Source: Bacteroides stercoris ATCC 43183 (GTDB lineage Bacteria; Bacteroidota; Bacteroidia; Bacteroidales; Bacteroidaceae). From it: DNA of 64,000 nt. Below, piece by piece: positions 30,224 through 39,685 of this stretch. The stretch spans positions 2,418,001 to 2,482,000 of the forward strand of contig NZ_CP102262.1 in NCBI RefSeq assembly GCF_025147325.1, in the 5' to 3' direction. The position numbers and the translations under genes were made by a program. Position 1 is the stretch's first letter, and each line of letters begins with the position of its first letter. The notes below the pieces were generated by a model. The model was not told the DNA's origin, searched no databases, and saw only the letters and a list, made by a program, of their open reading frames with translations.

Positions 30224-31287
30224 TGAAAAGACCAGCATTGCCGTTGATGCTCCTTATACTGGCATCCATCTTCCTGCTCTTTTTGCTGAACCTGCTGTTG
30301 GGGTCCGTCCATATCCCGTTTGGCAAGATATGGGAATTGCTGTGGGGGACAGGAGCGGCTTCCAATCCCGATACGATGAGCAACCAGGAAGTTATCTGGA
30401 GCAATATTCTTTGGAAAAGTCGTGTGCCGCAGGCCTTGACGGCATTGGTGGCGGGAGCGGGGCTTTCGGTCAGCGGTTTGCAGATGCAGACGGTGTTCCG
30501 TAATCCGCTGGCAGGACCTTCGGTGCTGGGCATCAGTTCGGGAGCGAGCCTGGGAGTGGCTTGTGTGGTACTGCTGTCCGGTGCTATGGGCGGTGTGGCA
30601 CTGAGCCGTTTGGGGTATATGGGAGAGGTGGCGTTGTCCGTGGCTGCCATTATCGGGGCATTGTCGGTCATGGCGCTGATTGTCTACGTCTCCCAAAAAG
30701 TAAAGGGGAATGTAACGCTGCTCATTATCGGTGTGATGATAGGTTATGTGGCAAGTGCCGTTATCGGTGTATTGAAATATTTCAGTGTGGAAGAGGATAT
30801 ACGGGCGTACGTTATCTGGGGGCTGGGCAGTTTTGCACGTGTCTCCGGCGACCAGATGCTGCTGTTTGTCTGTATCATGGCGGTGTTGCTGCCCTTGTCG
30901 TTCCTGCTGATAAAGACCATGAACCTGTTGTTGTTGGGCGACGGTTATGCACGTAACTTAGGATTGAATATCAAACGGGCGCGCCTGTTCGTCATATCCT
31001 GTTCCGGAGTGCTGGTGGCCATTGTCACCGCCTACTGCGGTCCTATTATGTTTATCGGGTTGGCAGTGCCTCATTTATGCCGCGCCATTTTTCACACGTC
31101 CGACCATCGCATATTGATGCCCGCTACCTTGCTGGTAGGTGCAGCCTTGGCGTTGGTGTGTAACCTGATAGCCCGCATGCCGGGATTCGAGGGAGCGTTG
31201 CCCGTCAATTCGGTGACTGCGCTGGTAGGTGCGCCGGTGGTTGCATCCGTGCTTTTCAGAAAGAGAAAAGGGGAGTTGAACGAATAA
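30223..31287 (+). CDS. btuC: FecCD/BtuC family ABC transporter permease
   Basis: This 354-residue permease has about ten transmembrane segments. Characteristic family blocks are VPQALTALVAGAGLSVSGLQMQTVFRNPLAGPSVLGISSGA and YCGPIMFIGLAVPHLCR, followed by LPVNSVTALVGAPVV. It starts at the A of the TAATG overlap with the binding-protein gene, so translation is coupled. It forms the membrane channel for the corrinoid or siderophore delivered by the lipoprotein upstream. The ATPase gene begins 38 nt after its stop. Confidence 0.92.
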   Translation: MKRPALPLMLLILASIFLLFLLNLLLGSVHIPFGKIWELLWGTGAASNPDTMSNQEVIWSNILWKSRVPQALTALVAGAGLSVSGLQMQTVFRNPLAGPSVLGISSGASLGVACVVLLSGAMGGVALSRLGYMGEVALSVAAIIGALSVMALIVYVSQKVKGNVTLLIIGVMIGYVASAVIGVLKYFSVEEDIRAYVIWGLGSFARVSGDQMLLFVCIMAVLLPLSFLLIKTMNLLLLGDGYARNLGLNIKRARLFVISCSGVLVAIVTAYCGPIMFIGLAVPHLCRAIFHTSDHRILMPATLLVGAALALVCNLIARMPGFEGALPVNSVTALVGAPVVASVLFRKRKGELNE

Positions 31288-31325
31288 AATATCAAGTATA
31301 TTGAACTCTAATATTACATATAACA

Positions 31326-32342
31326 TTGAAGAACGAGACTATACATATCGAGAATCTTTCTATCGGCTATCCCGGTAAGAGTGATGTGAAGGTAGTGGCG
31401 GACGGCATCTGTGCAGGCATCAACAGTGGCGAGCTGACCTGCCTGCTGGGTGCTAACGGAGTGGGTAAGTCCACACTGCTCCGCACCCTGTCCGCTTTCC
31501 AGCCCAAACTGGGCGGAGAGATACGTATTCAAGGCAAAGAGATTGAGTCCTATACCGACAAGCAACTGTCGCGCGTTATCAGCGTAGTGCTGACAGAGAA
31601 ATGCGACATCCGCAATATGTCCGTTACGGAATTGATAGGATTGGGACGCAGTCCCTATACGGGCTTTTGGGGTACGCTTACCAAAGAGGACAGGCAGGTG
31701 GTGGAGCGAGCCGTTGCTTTGGTAGGTATTCCTCACCTTGCGCATCGGATGGTACATACGTTAAGTGACGGTGAGCGCCAGAAAGTCATGATAGCCAAAG
31801 CGCTTGCCCAGGAAACTCCCGTGATTTATCTGGATGAACCTACAGCCTTTCTCGATTTTCCCAGCAAAGTGGAAATGATGCAACTGCTGCACCACCTCAG
31901 CCGCCAGACGGACAAGACCATTTTCCTCTCTACGCACGACCTCGAACTGGCTTTGCAGATAGCCGACAAAATCTGGCTTATGGACAAGGCGAACGGCGTC
32001 ACCATCGGTACTCCCGAGGACCTTGCTCTGAACGGCAGCCTTAGCAGCTTTTTCGCCCGTAAAGGTATCGTGTTTGATTTGGAAACCGGATTGTTCCGTG
32101 TAGATAATGAATATACCACGCAGATACGTTTGTCAGGGCATGGGCAGAGATACGCCATGGTGCGTAAGGCATTGCAGCGTAACGGCATCCTTGCCAACCG
32201 CAACGTGGAGTCGGAAACCTACATCGAAACGGGCGATTTGAAAGGCGGCGGCGCTTTTGTCCTGCATCGTCCCGGTGAAGAACCGATATGTCTCACCAGC
32301 ATCGGGGATTTATTGGCGAAGCTCCACGAAATCTCATTTTGA
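31326..32342 (+). CDS. btuD: ABC transporter ATP-binding protein (BtuD-like)
   Basis: This 338-residue ATPase begins with a TTG codon at 31326; no ATG fits at the right place. Walker A is GANGVGKSTLL, the signature is LSDGERQKVMIAKALAQ, Walker B is VIYLDEPTAFLD, and the H-loop is STHDLE. About 90 residues after the nucleotide-binding domain are extra (IRLSGHGQRYAMVRKAL, SETYIETGDLKGGGAFVLHR), a C-terminal extension not needed for BtuD and of unknown role. It completes the BtuF-BtuC-BtuD set and ends 42 nt before the convergent outer-membrane protein gene. Confidence 0.9.
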   Translation: MKNETIHIENLSIGYPGKSDVKVVADGICAGINSGELTCLLGANGVGKSTLLRTLSAFQPKLGGEIRIQGKEIESYTDKQLSRVISVVLTEKCDIRNMSVTELIGLGRSPYTGFWGTLTKEDRQVVERAVALVGIPHLAHRMVHTLSDGERQKVMIAKALAQETPVIYLDEPTAFLDFPSKVEMMQLLHHLSRQTDKTIFLSTHDLELALQIADKIWLMDKANGVTIGTPEDLALNGSLSSFFARKGIVFDLETGLFRVDNEYTTQIRLSGHGQRYAMVRKALQRNGILANRNVESETYIETGDLKGGGAFVLHRPGEEPICLTSIGDLLAKLHEISF

Positions 32343-32383
32343 GTAAGAAAGTGTCGGGCACGAACCCTACGGGCAGCATTCCT

Positions 32384-33058
32384 TTATCGGAACTTATATC
32401 CTACGGTGAAGAATGAAGCAAAGTTTCGTGGCAGGTAATTATGGAATTCTTCCGTGTCTATTACCTGCCTTAGTTGCTGGTTGATCTTTACCAATCCCAC
32501 TTGTGCCTCTGCACCGATAATGAGCCTGCGGTATTCAAATGCGATTCCCACGATGATACCGCCGTCCAGCCGCCTGTTTCCGGCATTATTCTCCAATATG
32601 TTGCCGAAAGTATCTATCTTGAAAAGCCGGTTCCCGTCGGAAGAACCGGCGTCGTGATAATACGGGATGCTGCCGGATGTCTTTCCGCCCACGCCGCAGG
32701 CAATGTACGGACCGGCATTCAGCGAGGCATAGTAATCTTTTCCCAACGGCAACCTTGCAGCTATTCTGACAGGTATCTGCAAGTATAGCTCGTTCATCTT
32801 GGCGTTCTTTACATAGTCCATATCATCCTTGCCGCCTATGGATACAAACTCCAAAGCAGATTGCAAGACCCAGGTCTTGTTCAGTGTGTATTTCGCGCCT
32901 ATTCCCGCTTTGCAGGCTATTCGCGTATCACAGCAAGAGTGCTTTCCGTAGAGGCGGGAAGTTCCGATTCCCGCCTCTGCATAAAAGGAGAGAGGAGATT
33001 GTGCCTGTGCGGTCGATGCGGCAACCGCCATGTACATTATCATCAATGCCTTTTTCAT
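32384..33058 (-). CDS. Outer-membrane beta-barrel protein coupled to the cbi operon
   Basis: This 224-residue protein has a signal peptide (ALMIMYMAVAASTAQAQ) and an OmpX/PorT-like barrel with repeated amphipathic strands. The C-terminus ends FFTVGYKFR. The ATG at 33058 overlaps the TGA stop of cbiJD in an ATGA arrangement, so its translation should be coupled to it. The longer in-frame reading upstream to 33250 is antisense-type sequence across cbiD and was rejected. Placement as the last gene of the cobalamin operon suggests a corrinoid or cobalt-related role at the outer membrane, but the fold gives no direct support. Confidence 0.85.
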   Translation of the reverse strand: MKKALMIMYMAVAASTAQAQSPLSFYAEAGIGTSRLYGKHSCCDTRIACKAGIGAKYTLNKTWVLQSALEFVSIGGKDDMDYVKNAKMNELYLQIPVRIAARLPLGKDYYASLNAGPYIACGVGGKTSGSIPYYHDAGSSDGNRLFKIDTFGNILENNAGNRRLDGGIIVGIAFEYRRLIIGAEAQVGLVKINQQLRQVIDTEEFHNYLPRNFASFFTVGYKFR

Positions 33059-34950
33059 ACATATATTTTTCCGTCTTCGCTGATTAATAAAATCGTAAGT
33101 TCTCCATCGGGCAGCAGGGGAGCGCAGCATTGTTTGCAATGCTCTGTCAGCAGTTTGGAGAATGTCTCCAGTTTTTCCGCAGGGATAATATCCCATAGTT
33201 CCCGTGCCAGATTCATATTCCGGATAGCGGTCAATACATCTTCGTTGCATCCTGTCCGGTGCGCTATGTCCTGAATGAACTCCTTGTTCATCGTCACTTT
33301 CTTGCTATGGGTATCGAGGTGACCTTCCGCCAGTTTCACGGCTTTGCCTATCATTACTCCCAGCGTGACACGGGGTAGTTTCAGCTTATCGGCAATCTTC
33401 AGCGTCTCGCCGATGAAGTTGCCGTAATGGACAAAGGCCTGTGCCGGCAGTTCGGGATAATAAGCCTTGATGTACCGTTCGCTCTTTGCTCCGGAGCTGA
33501 TAACTACACGCGGGCTGCCTGTGGCGCATGCCACTTCCATCGACTTTCGGATGGAGCTTATAAAAGCTTCGCTGGAGAACGGCTTCACAATGCCTGATGT
33601 GCCGATGATGGATATCCCCCCTTCTATGCCCAGACGCGGATTGAAAGTACGCTTGGCTATTTCCTCTCCGCCGGGTACGGAGATGGTCACAACAATGGGA
33701 TCGCTCATTTTAGGCATGCCGACGTAGTCGAGGTACATCCTTACATTGTCTTCTATCATCTTGCGTGGCGTGGGGTTAATGGCAGGCGCTCCCAATTCCA
33801 ATCCTAATCCCGGCATGGTGACGATGCCTATTCCTTCTCCGCCGGCAATGATGATATTAAAATCTTTTTGCGATGTTTCATCGTTGTTTTCATCTATATC
33901 GATCGGAAGAATGATATCCGCCTTTATCCGCATTCCATTGGTAATGTCGGGGTCATCTCCGGCGTCTTTTATGACGCTGGCTTCCGACTCCACTATCCAA
34001 TTGTTGTTTATGGAACTGGAACGGGGATATCTCTGCTGCGGCTCTACAGGAACATCTATCAATTCTCCGTTGGGTAGGATTACTGCAAACTCCGGGGGAC
34101 GGGGAGTTCCCTGAATGTTGAATATATCCCATATCGCAGCCGCAGCTGCGGCTGCTGCGCATGTTCCCGTAGTGAGTCCGCTGCGCAGGGGGTAGAAGCC
34201 GGGATAGTATTGCTCTACCGTTCTACGTAGGCCGTATTTCCCGTTTACGGACAAGAAGTTGGGGTGAAGCGGCGGGCGCTTTATTACAAAGATGCGAATG
34301 CCCAGTTCCTGAGCTGCTTTTAGTTTTTCGGAAAATCCGCCGGAAGCACCGCTCTCTTTGAGGATGACAGCTTCGGGGCGTATTTGTTGCATCAATAAGC
34401 GTTCGTCTTCTCCGGTATGGTAGTAACGTAAATATTCTTCGGGGAATCCCTGGTTTCTCGCTGATTCGCGCGAACTTTCACGGTCGAGAATACGGAAATA
34501 GCAACGGCTGCTTTCCATCCATAGAGCTTTCAGTTTGCTTATGCTGTTTACTCCCGTCAGTGCCAGTATTATATAGACTTCTTCCTTTTTTATTTGGCGG
34601 ACAGCGTCTTCATAATTGTCGCACCATACAATGCCTTCATTATTCTCTATACGGGGGTAAATGCGTTCATAACGGATGACCGGAATCTGAAGTATGTCAG
34701 CAGTTTCACTGACGTTCCTGTGCAGCTCTTCGGCAAAAGGGTGTGCTGCGTCTATCAGCAGCGAGATGTTCTCTTTACGGCAGAAAGACTCCAGACTATC
34801 TTTATCCATGCCACCTTGCAGGCGGATGCCGTTATGCAGAGGAACTTCTTGTTCATTGCCCTTGGTTGAATAATAGAAGGGCTTTCCAGCTTCCTCAAGT
34901 GTTTGGACGGCTATGCGTCCTTCGGTTGTACCGCCTAATACTAATATCAT
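33055..34950 (-). CDS. cbiJD: CbiJ-CbiD fusion: precorrin-6A reductase and cobalt-precorrin-5B C1-methyltransferase
   Basis: This 631-residue protein joins two enzymes of corrin synthesis. Residues 1 to about 245 are CbiJ/CobK, the NADPH-dependent reductase, with MILVLGGTTEGR at the start and the SLLIDAAHPFA motif. After a short link (YPGFYPLRSG), residues from about 250 are CbiD, beginning RSGLTTGTCAAAAAAAA with the SAM-related NIIAGGEGIGIVTMPGLGL block. CbiD methylates C1 during the deacylation step of the anaerobic pathway. It begins 4 nt after the stop of cbiGF, and its stop overlaps the start of the outer-membrane protein gene. Confidence 0.93.
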   Translation of the reverse strand: MILVLGGTTEGRIAVQTLEEAGKPFYYSTKGNEQEVPLHNGIRLQGGMDKDSLESFCRKENISLLIDAAHPFAEELHRNVSETADILQIPVIRYERIYPRIENNEGIVWCDNYEDAVRQIKKEEVYIILALTGVNSISKLKALWMESSRCYFRILDRESSRESARNQGFPEEYLRYYHTGEDERLLMQQIRPEAVILKESGASGGFSEKLKAAQELGIRIFVIKRPPLHPNFLSVNGKYGLRRTVEQYYPGFYPLRSGLTTGTCAAAAAAAAIWDIFNIQGTPRPPEFAVILPNGELIDVPVEPQQRYPRSSSINNNWIVESEASVIKDAGDDPDITNGMRIKADIILPIDIDENNDETSQKDFNIIIAGGEGIGIVTMPGLGLELGAPAINPTPRKMIEDNVRMYLDYVGMPKMSDPIVVTISVPGGEEIAKRTFNPRLGIEGGISIIGTSGIVKPFSSEAFISSIRKSMEVACATGSPRVVISSGAKSERYIKAYYPELPAQAFVHYGNFIGETLKIADKLKLPRVTLGVMIGKAVKLAEGHLDTHSKKVTMNKEFIQDIAHRTGCNEDVLTAIRNMNLARELWDIIPAEKLETFSKLLTEHCKQCCAPLLPDGELTILLISEDGKIYV

Positions 34951-34953
34951 TTT

Positions 34954-36831
34954 TTATTTTCTGAATAAGTGTTTGAATTCGTGTGCATACAGTCGCGACA
35001 GTCCTTTGCGATTGCCGATAGCCTCGCCTACGACAATCATGGTTGTCAGGGTCAGGTTATTTTCTTTTACTATCCGTGCAAGGTCTTTCAGCTCTCCCCG
35101 GAAGATGCGTTCGTCCGGCCAGGTGAGGTGATAGCATACGGCTACGGGGGTTGTTTCGGGATACTCCTGCAGCAGTTCCGCCTGCACTTGTTCTGCAATG
35201 CTTGCGCTAAGGAAGATGCACATGGTGCTTTGCGAGCGTGCCATGAGATGTAGTTTTTCCCGTTCGGGCATGGGTGTCCGTCCTTCGCCGCGGGTCAGTA
35301 TGATGCTCTGTACTTTCTCCGGGATGGTGAACTGCGACTTTAAAGCCGCCGCTGCTGCCTGGAAAGAAGATATGCCCGGAGTGATATGATAACTCATGCC
35401 GTATCGGTCGAAGTAGTTCATCTGTTCCTGTATCGCACCATAGATGCAGGGGTCACCCGTATGCAGGCGCACGATGAACTTTCCTTGGTCGTAGAACTCT
35501 TTCATCAGTGCAAACTGTTCTTCCAAATCCATGGAAGCGGAGCTGCGGACTGTTGCGCCCGGTTTGGCGCAAAGTGTCAGTTCGCGGGGCACGAGGCTGC
35601 CTGCATAGAGGATGAGGTCTGCCTTTTCCAGCATCGCCCGTCCTCGCACGGAGATAAGGTCAGGGTCTCCGGGACCTGCACCTACAATCTCGATGTGTCC
35701 CCGGCGCTGGGCGCAGATGTCCAGGGTGGCGGCTACCGTATAGTTCTCGCCTTTGCGTTTCGGCATTATCAGTTGGCTATTTCCGGAGGACAGCAATGCG
35801 GCTGCCTCGCTTACACTGGGTGTACCCATGTGCTTCATCACTGTTTTGCTGGGGTGGGGCACGTCCATTGTCGCCAGTTCCTCGGCCGTATAGAAGAAGA
35901 CTTCGTATTCCTTTTGGAGCGATTTCACTACCGGTTCGTCACGCTTGACGTTAATCGTAGATATGGTTATGATGGATTGCGGGGAGATGTTGTACTCTTC
36001 CAGCTTTTCTATAATGCCTTTCACAACTTTTCTCGTGGGGCTTGCCTGCCGGGCAAGTCCGATGCCGACGTGCACCACGCGCGGCACATAGCAGATGGAC
36101 GGTATGTCCTTTATGTTGTAATGTATTCGCGGAGAGACGATCAGTACCAGCTTGAAGCGGGATAATTTGATGTCTTTCATCTGATAGAACACCTCTACAT
36201 GAGGGGGAAGGTTCGCTTCCATCCAGTCGGTTCCTTTGTCGCGGATTTCCAACAGCAATGCGGTAGGCTGTCCGGTTACAAAAAGACTGATAGCCTCGTT
36301 CATGCACGCCTTCATCTGGTCGTCGGGAGTTTGGGTAAGCCCTGCCAGCAGGTGGGTGGAAGGGCTCACACAGATGGTCGGAGACCAGCCGAAGCGTTGG
36401 GGCAGTTTGTCCAATGCCCACAGTCCGGTAAGGTCGCTTTGAGTGGTTATCACGGGTTCGGCTCCCAATGCACCGGCCACTGCCTCGGTCAGTTCGTTGG
36501 CTCCGCCGATATGTCCGGAAAGGACGGAAATGGCATGTTTACCTGTGCTGTCCACGCAAATTACGGCAGGGTCTGTGTACTTGTCCTTCACGCAAGGGGC
36601 GATGGAACGTACGCAGATGCCTAAGGCTCCGATAAAGATAAACGCGTCGTAACGATTGAAATTCTTGACAGTGAAACTGCCGGTCGATTCGATGTGCGTA
36701 CATCCGCTTTCATAGCGGGGAGTGAAAATCTCCGCTTCGGGAAATTCTTTGAGCAACAGCCGGGCGGAAGCCATTCCGGTTTCCGAAACGAGCATGATGG
36801 CCGTCTTTATGTGGGATGTTTCTGTTTTCAT
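34954..36831 (-). CDS. cbiGF: CbiG-CbiF fusion: cobalt-precorrin-5A hydrolase and precorrin-4 C11-methyltransferase
   Basis: This 625-residue protein has CbiG at residues 1 to about 370, with GALGICVRSIAPCVKDKYTDPAVICVD and HIGGANELTEAVAGALGAEPVITTQSD, then the C-terminal CbiG domain VHVGIGLARQ. Residues 375-620 are CbiF/CobM, with the SAM loop EIVGAGPGDPDLISVRG and LHTGDPCIYGAIQEQM. CbiF methylates C11 and CbiG opens the ring A lactone with loss of acetaldehyde, so two successive steps sit on one chain. It starts 45 nt after cbiET, as part of the riboswitch-led operon. Confidence 0.93.
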   Translation of the reverse strand: MKTETSHIKTAIMLVSETGMASARLLLKEFPEAEIFTPRYESGCTHIESTGSFTVKNFNRYDAFIFIGALGICVRSIAPCVKDKYTDPAVICVDSTGKHAISVLSGHIGGANELTEAVAGALGAEPVITTQSDLTGLWALDKLPQRFGWSPTICVSPSTHLLAGLTQTPDDQMKACMNEAISLFVTGQPTALLLEIRDKGTDWMEANLPPHVEVFYQMKDIKLSRFKLVLIVSPRIHYNIKDIPSICYVPRVVHVGIGLARQASPTRKVVKGIIEKLEEYNISPQSIITISTINVKRDEPVVKSLQKEYEVFFYTAEELATMDVPHPSKTVMKHMGTPSVSEAAALLSSGNSQLIMPKRKGENYTVAATLDICAQRRGHIEIVGAGPGDPDLISVRGRAMLEKADLILYAGSLVPRELTLCAKPGATVRSSASMDLEEQFALMKEFYDQGKFIVRLHTGDPCIYGAIQEQMNYFDRYGMSYHITPGISSFQAAAAALKSQFTIPEKVQSIILTRGEGRTPMPEREKLHLMARSQSTMCIFLSASIAEQVQAELLQEYPETTPVAVCYHLTWPDERIFRGELKDLARIVKENNLTLTTMIVVGEAIGNRKGLSRLYAHEFKHLFRK

Positions 36832-36875
36832 ACAGGTTATTTGTTTTTATAATGAATATAGCTTGTCTTGTTATT

Positions 36876-38114
36876 TTATGAAAGTGTTGCTTTCATGATT
36901 TCAATAGGGTTATAATCATTCAGTGCGATGCGTGCTGACGGATGCAGTATCAGCCCGGCGGCTCCGGCTCCTTCCATGAATACTTTTTTACTGTCTGCCG
37001 ATACGGAGTTAAAAACGATACAACCGTCGGGCTGTAACGCTTCCTTTATCTTCATCAGCATTTCCGGCAGATGTCCGCCGTGCCCGCCTATGAAGACGGC
37101 ATCGGGACGGGGGAGAGTATCGGTCGCCGTTTGCAGGAAATCGCCTGTGATTGCCGTAATGCCCGGCGTACCGAAGCGGCGGCTGTTGATATTCATCAGT
37201 TCTTCGCCCTCGGCACGTACCTCAAAGGAAACGACCGTGAGGTGAGGGAATTGCAGCCGGGCTTCAATGGAAACCGACCCGGTGCAGAAACCGATATCCC
37301 AGAATACACGGCGGTGGTTCAGTTCCAGCGCTTGTAACGTAAGCAGGCGGATAGGTGCTTTGGTTATCATACGGGTACGTCCGTCCAAATGTGCGAATTG
37401 TTCGTCGGGGATACCAAAAGGGCGGGCTTCGGGAAAAGAGGTGGCGCAAAGCAACAGGTTGTTGGGATGCTCGAATCCGCCTTGCGTTGCTTCCTGTAGT
37501 GTCATGTGGCGGATGCGTTCTTTTTCGGGGTTGCCAAGATGCTCGCCTACATACATGGTGTAACGGTCGTATCCGTATTCCAGCATGCGGGCTGCGATTG
37601 TGGCGGGCGTATGTTCCCGGTCGGTAAGGATGCCTATCTTGGGAGCGCGTTCAATCAGGGCGCGGTCGAATTCATTCCAGGGACGTCCCGTCAGCGAAAC
37701 GGTTCGCATATCGTCATAAGGCATTACGAGGCGGTGTGCTAATGTTTGGAGAGAATTGAAAGAGGGGTATAGCTTGATTTCAGCATCCGGCAATTTCCGT
37801 TTCACCGTATTGGCAAAGCCGAAGAACAGCGGGTCGCCCGAAGCGAAAACGATAATTTGCCGGGGGACGGCATCCGTTTGTCCGTATCCGTTACTGCTGA
37901 ACACTTTCTCATATTGTGAGAATACGTTGTCCAATGGTACGGTAATGGAAATCCATTCCGCATCATCCGGCAACAAGTTTCCGACAATTTCTTTGTGCCG
38001 CACTCCCCCCGAAAATACTTTCCCGTGCCGTATGTGTTCCAATACTTCCGGCGGAAAGAAAGGCGTCCGGTTATCGTCCGTTCCTATAATGATAAATTTT
38101 CGTTGTATAACCAT
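36876..38114 (-). CDS. cbiET: CbiE-CbiT fusion: precorrin-6Y C5,15-methyltransferase (decarboxylating)
   Basis: This 412-residue protein matches CobL, which joins CbiE (N-terminal, residues 1 to about 205) and CbiT (C-terminal). CbiE is recognised by IIVFASGDPLFFGFANTVKR and VSLTGRPW. CbiT has the SAM-binding loop VFWDIGFCTGSVSIEA and PDAVFIGGHGGHLPEML. The enzyme methylates C5 and C15 and decarboxylates the ring C acetate side chain. The usual G-A-G-T-G-S motif is altered to G-F-C-T-G-S here. It lies 36 nt after cbiHC. Confidence 0.93.
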   Translation of the reverse strand: MVIQRKFIIIGTDDNRTPFFPPEVLEHIRHGKVFSGGVRHKEIVGNLLPDDAEWISITVPLDNVFSQYEKVFSSNGYGQTDAVPRQIIVFASGDPLFFGFANTVKRKLPDAEIKLYPSFNSLQTLAHRLVMPYDDMRTVSLTGRPWNEFDRALIERAPKIGILTDREHTPATIAARMLEYGYDRYTMYVGEHLGNPEKERIRHMTLQEATQGGFEHPNNLLLCATSFPEARPFGIPDEQFAHLDGRTRMITKAPIRLLTLQALELNHRRVFWDIGFCTGSVSIEARLQFPHLTVVSFEVRAEGEELMNINSRRFGTPGITAITGDFLQTATDTLPRPDAVFIGGHGGHLPEMLMKIKEALQPDGCIVFNSVSADSKKVFMEGAGAAGLILHPSARIALNDYNPIEIMKATLS

Positions 38115-38150
38115 TCGCTTACCACTAATCGTTAATTCTTAATCGTTGTT

Positions 38151-39575
38151 TCACACGTCTCGTCCCGGTCGTAACTGTTCCGCATCATTGTAGCACAAAA
38201 CGGCGTTTACTAATGTTGCAGCAAGGTTGCTTCCGCCTTTGCGTCCTTCTACAATTATTTTAGGGATGGCGGTGAAAGGCTTTGTCATGTGCTTGGACTC
38301 CTGTACGTGTACGAAGCCCACCGGAGCGGCGATAATCCCAGCCGGATGCGCTTTCCCTTTGCGTATAAGATCGCATAGTTCCATTAACGCTGTCGGAGCG
38401 TTGCCGAATACAAAAAGGGCGTCTGGATGGTCTTCAACGGCAAGGCGTGTGCCCGCTTGTGTGCGGGTGATGCCTTTCTCCGTTGCCATTGCTGCGGTAC
38501 GGGGATCGCCGAGATAGCATTTCACCTTTACACCCAAACGTTCCAAAGCTCCTTTACGAATGCCGCTGGCAGCCATTGTCACGTCTGTAACGATGGTCCG
38601 TATGCGTTTCCCGATGATACCTTGATATAGTGTTTCCACTGCTTTTTCGTCTGTGTGCAACAGCTTTTCCATTTCAAAATCTGCGGTGGTGTGGATGGCG
38701 TGTAGCAACGCCCATTTATGGTCGAGGGGAATGTCCCGGTTCCTGAGCTCTTTCTCGATGGTACGGAAGCTCCGTATCATGATCTCCTGCCCTTTACTAG
38801 CTCCATACTGGGTATTCCCGGTCGCAACCTCCTCCCGGTAATATCCCCGCGGAGTAATCATCGTACCGTTCCATTCGTACGATTGCGAGTTGCCTATCAG
38901 TACTACGGTAAACATATCCGTCTTTTCGGGGTCGAACGCTTCCAGCGTCGTTATGTGCACTTCCTGTTCGGGACGCCCTGCCTGGCGTACATAGCCTACG
39001 GGGGTCTGTGGTGAACGTCCTTCTTGCAGGAATAACTCTTTCAGCCGGTAAAGTTGCCAATAACGGCCTTCACTTTTGGGATTGTAGACGGCTGTCACGA
39101 AATCGGCTGCGGCAGCGGCAATGATACGTTTCTCGATGCGTTCCCATGGGGTCATCAGGTCTGAGAGGGAGATAACGCAGAAGTCATGTCCCACAGGAGC
39201 TCCCAGCAGGGAAGCCGCTTTCTGGAATGCGCTGATACCGGGCAGGGAAATAATCTCTGCGTTACTGTTCCGTTCCCGCTTCATTTCATACACAAGCGGC
39301 GTCATACCGTAAATCCCTGCATCGCCCGAACTGATGACGCACACCGTTTTTCCCTGCTCCGCCAGCTCGAAAGCTTGCTCGGCGCGGATACGTTCGCGTT
39401 TCATTCCTGTATCTATACATTCCGTATCGGGGCGCAGGTACGGAGTGACAAAGCGGAAATAGTATTTATAGCCCACCACTGCATCCGCTTCCTGTAAAGC
39501 GGCAACAACAGCGGGTGTTATGTCTTGCTTATTGCCCGGACCGATGCCGGCGATGATTATTTTGGGTTGTTTCAT
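38151..39575 (-). CDS. cbiHC: CbiH-CbiC fusion: precorrin-3B C17-methyltransferase and precorrin-8X methylmutase
   Basis: This 474-residue fusion has CbiH/CobJ at residues 1 to about 245, with IIAGIGPGNKQDITPAV and VCVISSGDAGIYGM. CbiC/CobH covers about residues 260-470, with LHAIHTTADFEMEKLL, TDVTMAASGIRK and GFVHVQESKH, the last holding a His of the mutase. CbiH contracts the ring by C17 methylation; CbiC moves the methyl from C11 to C12, giving cobyrinic acid. The two steps are not consecutive, so this fusion is not a simple channel. The start follows the secreted cbiK gene after 110 nt. Confidence 0.93.
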   Translation of the reverse strand: MKQPKIIIAGIGPGNKQDITPAVVAALQEADAVVGYKYYFRFVTPYLRPDTECIDTGMKRERIRAEQAFELAEQGKTVCVISSGDAGIYGMTPLVYEMKRERNSNAEIISLPGISAFQKAASLLGAPVGHDFCVISLSDLMTPWERIEKRIIAAAAADFVTAVYNPKSEGRYWQLYRLKELFLQEGRSPQTPVGYVRQAGRPEQEVHITTLEAFDPEKTDMFTVVLIGNSQSYEWNGTMITPRGYYREEVATGNTQYGASKGQEIMIRSFRTIEKELRNRDIPLDHKWALLHAIHTTADFEMEKLLHTDEKAVETLYQGIIGKRIRTIVTDVTMAASGIRKGALERLGVKVKCYLGDPRTAAMATEKGITRTQAGTRLAVEDHPDALFVFGNAPTALMELCDLIRKGKAHPAGIIAAPVGFVHVQESKHMTKPFTAIPKIIVEGRKGGSNLAATLVNAVLCYNDAEQLRPGRDV

Positions 39576-39685
39576 TTGCTATCTGACTTATTGCTGTCTG
39601 TTCTGCAGAGCATGGTAAGTGTTACGCCTGCAGTTCACAAAGATACATTCTATTTATCACATTATGGCATGAAAAGGTGACTTTC

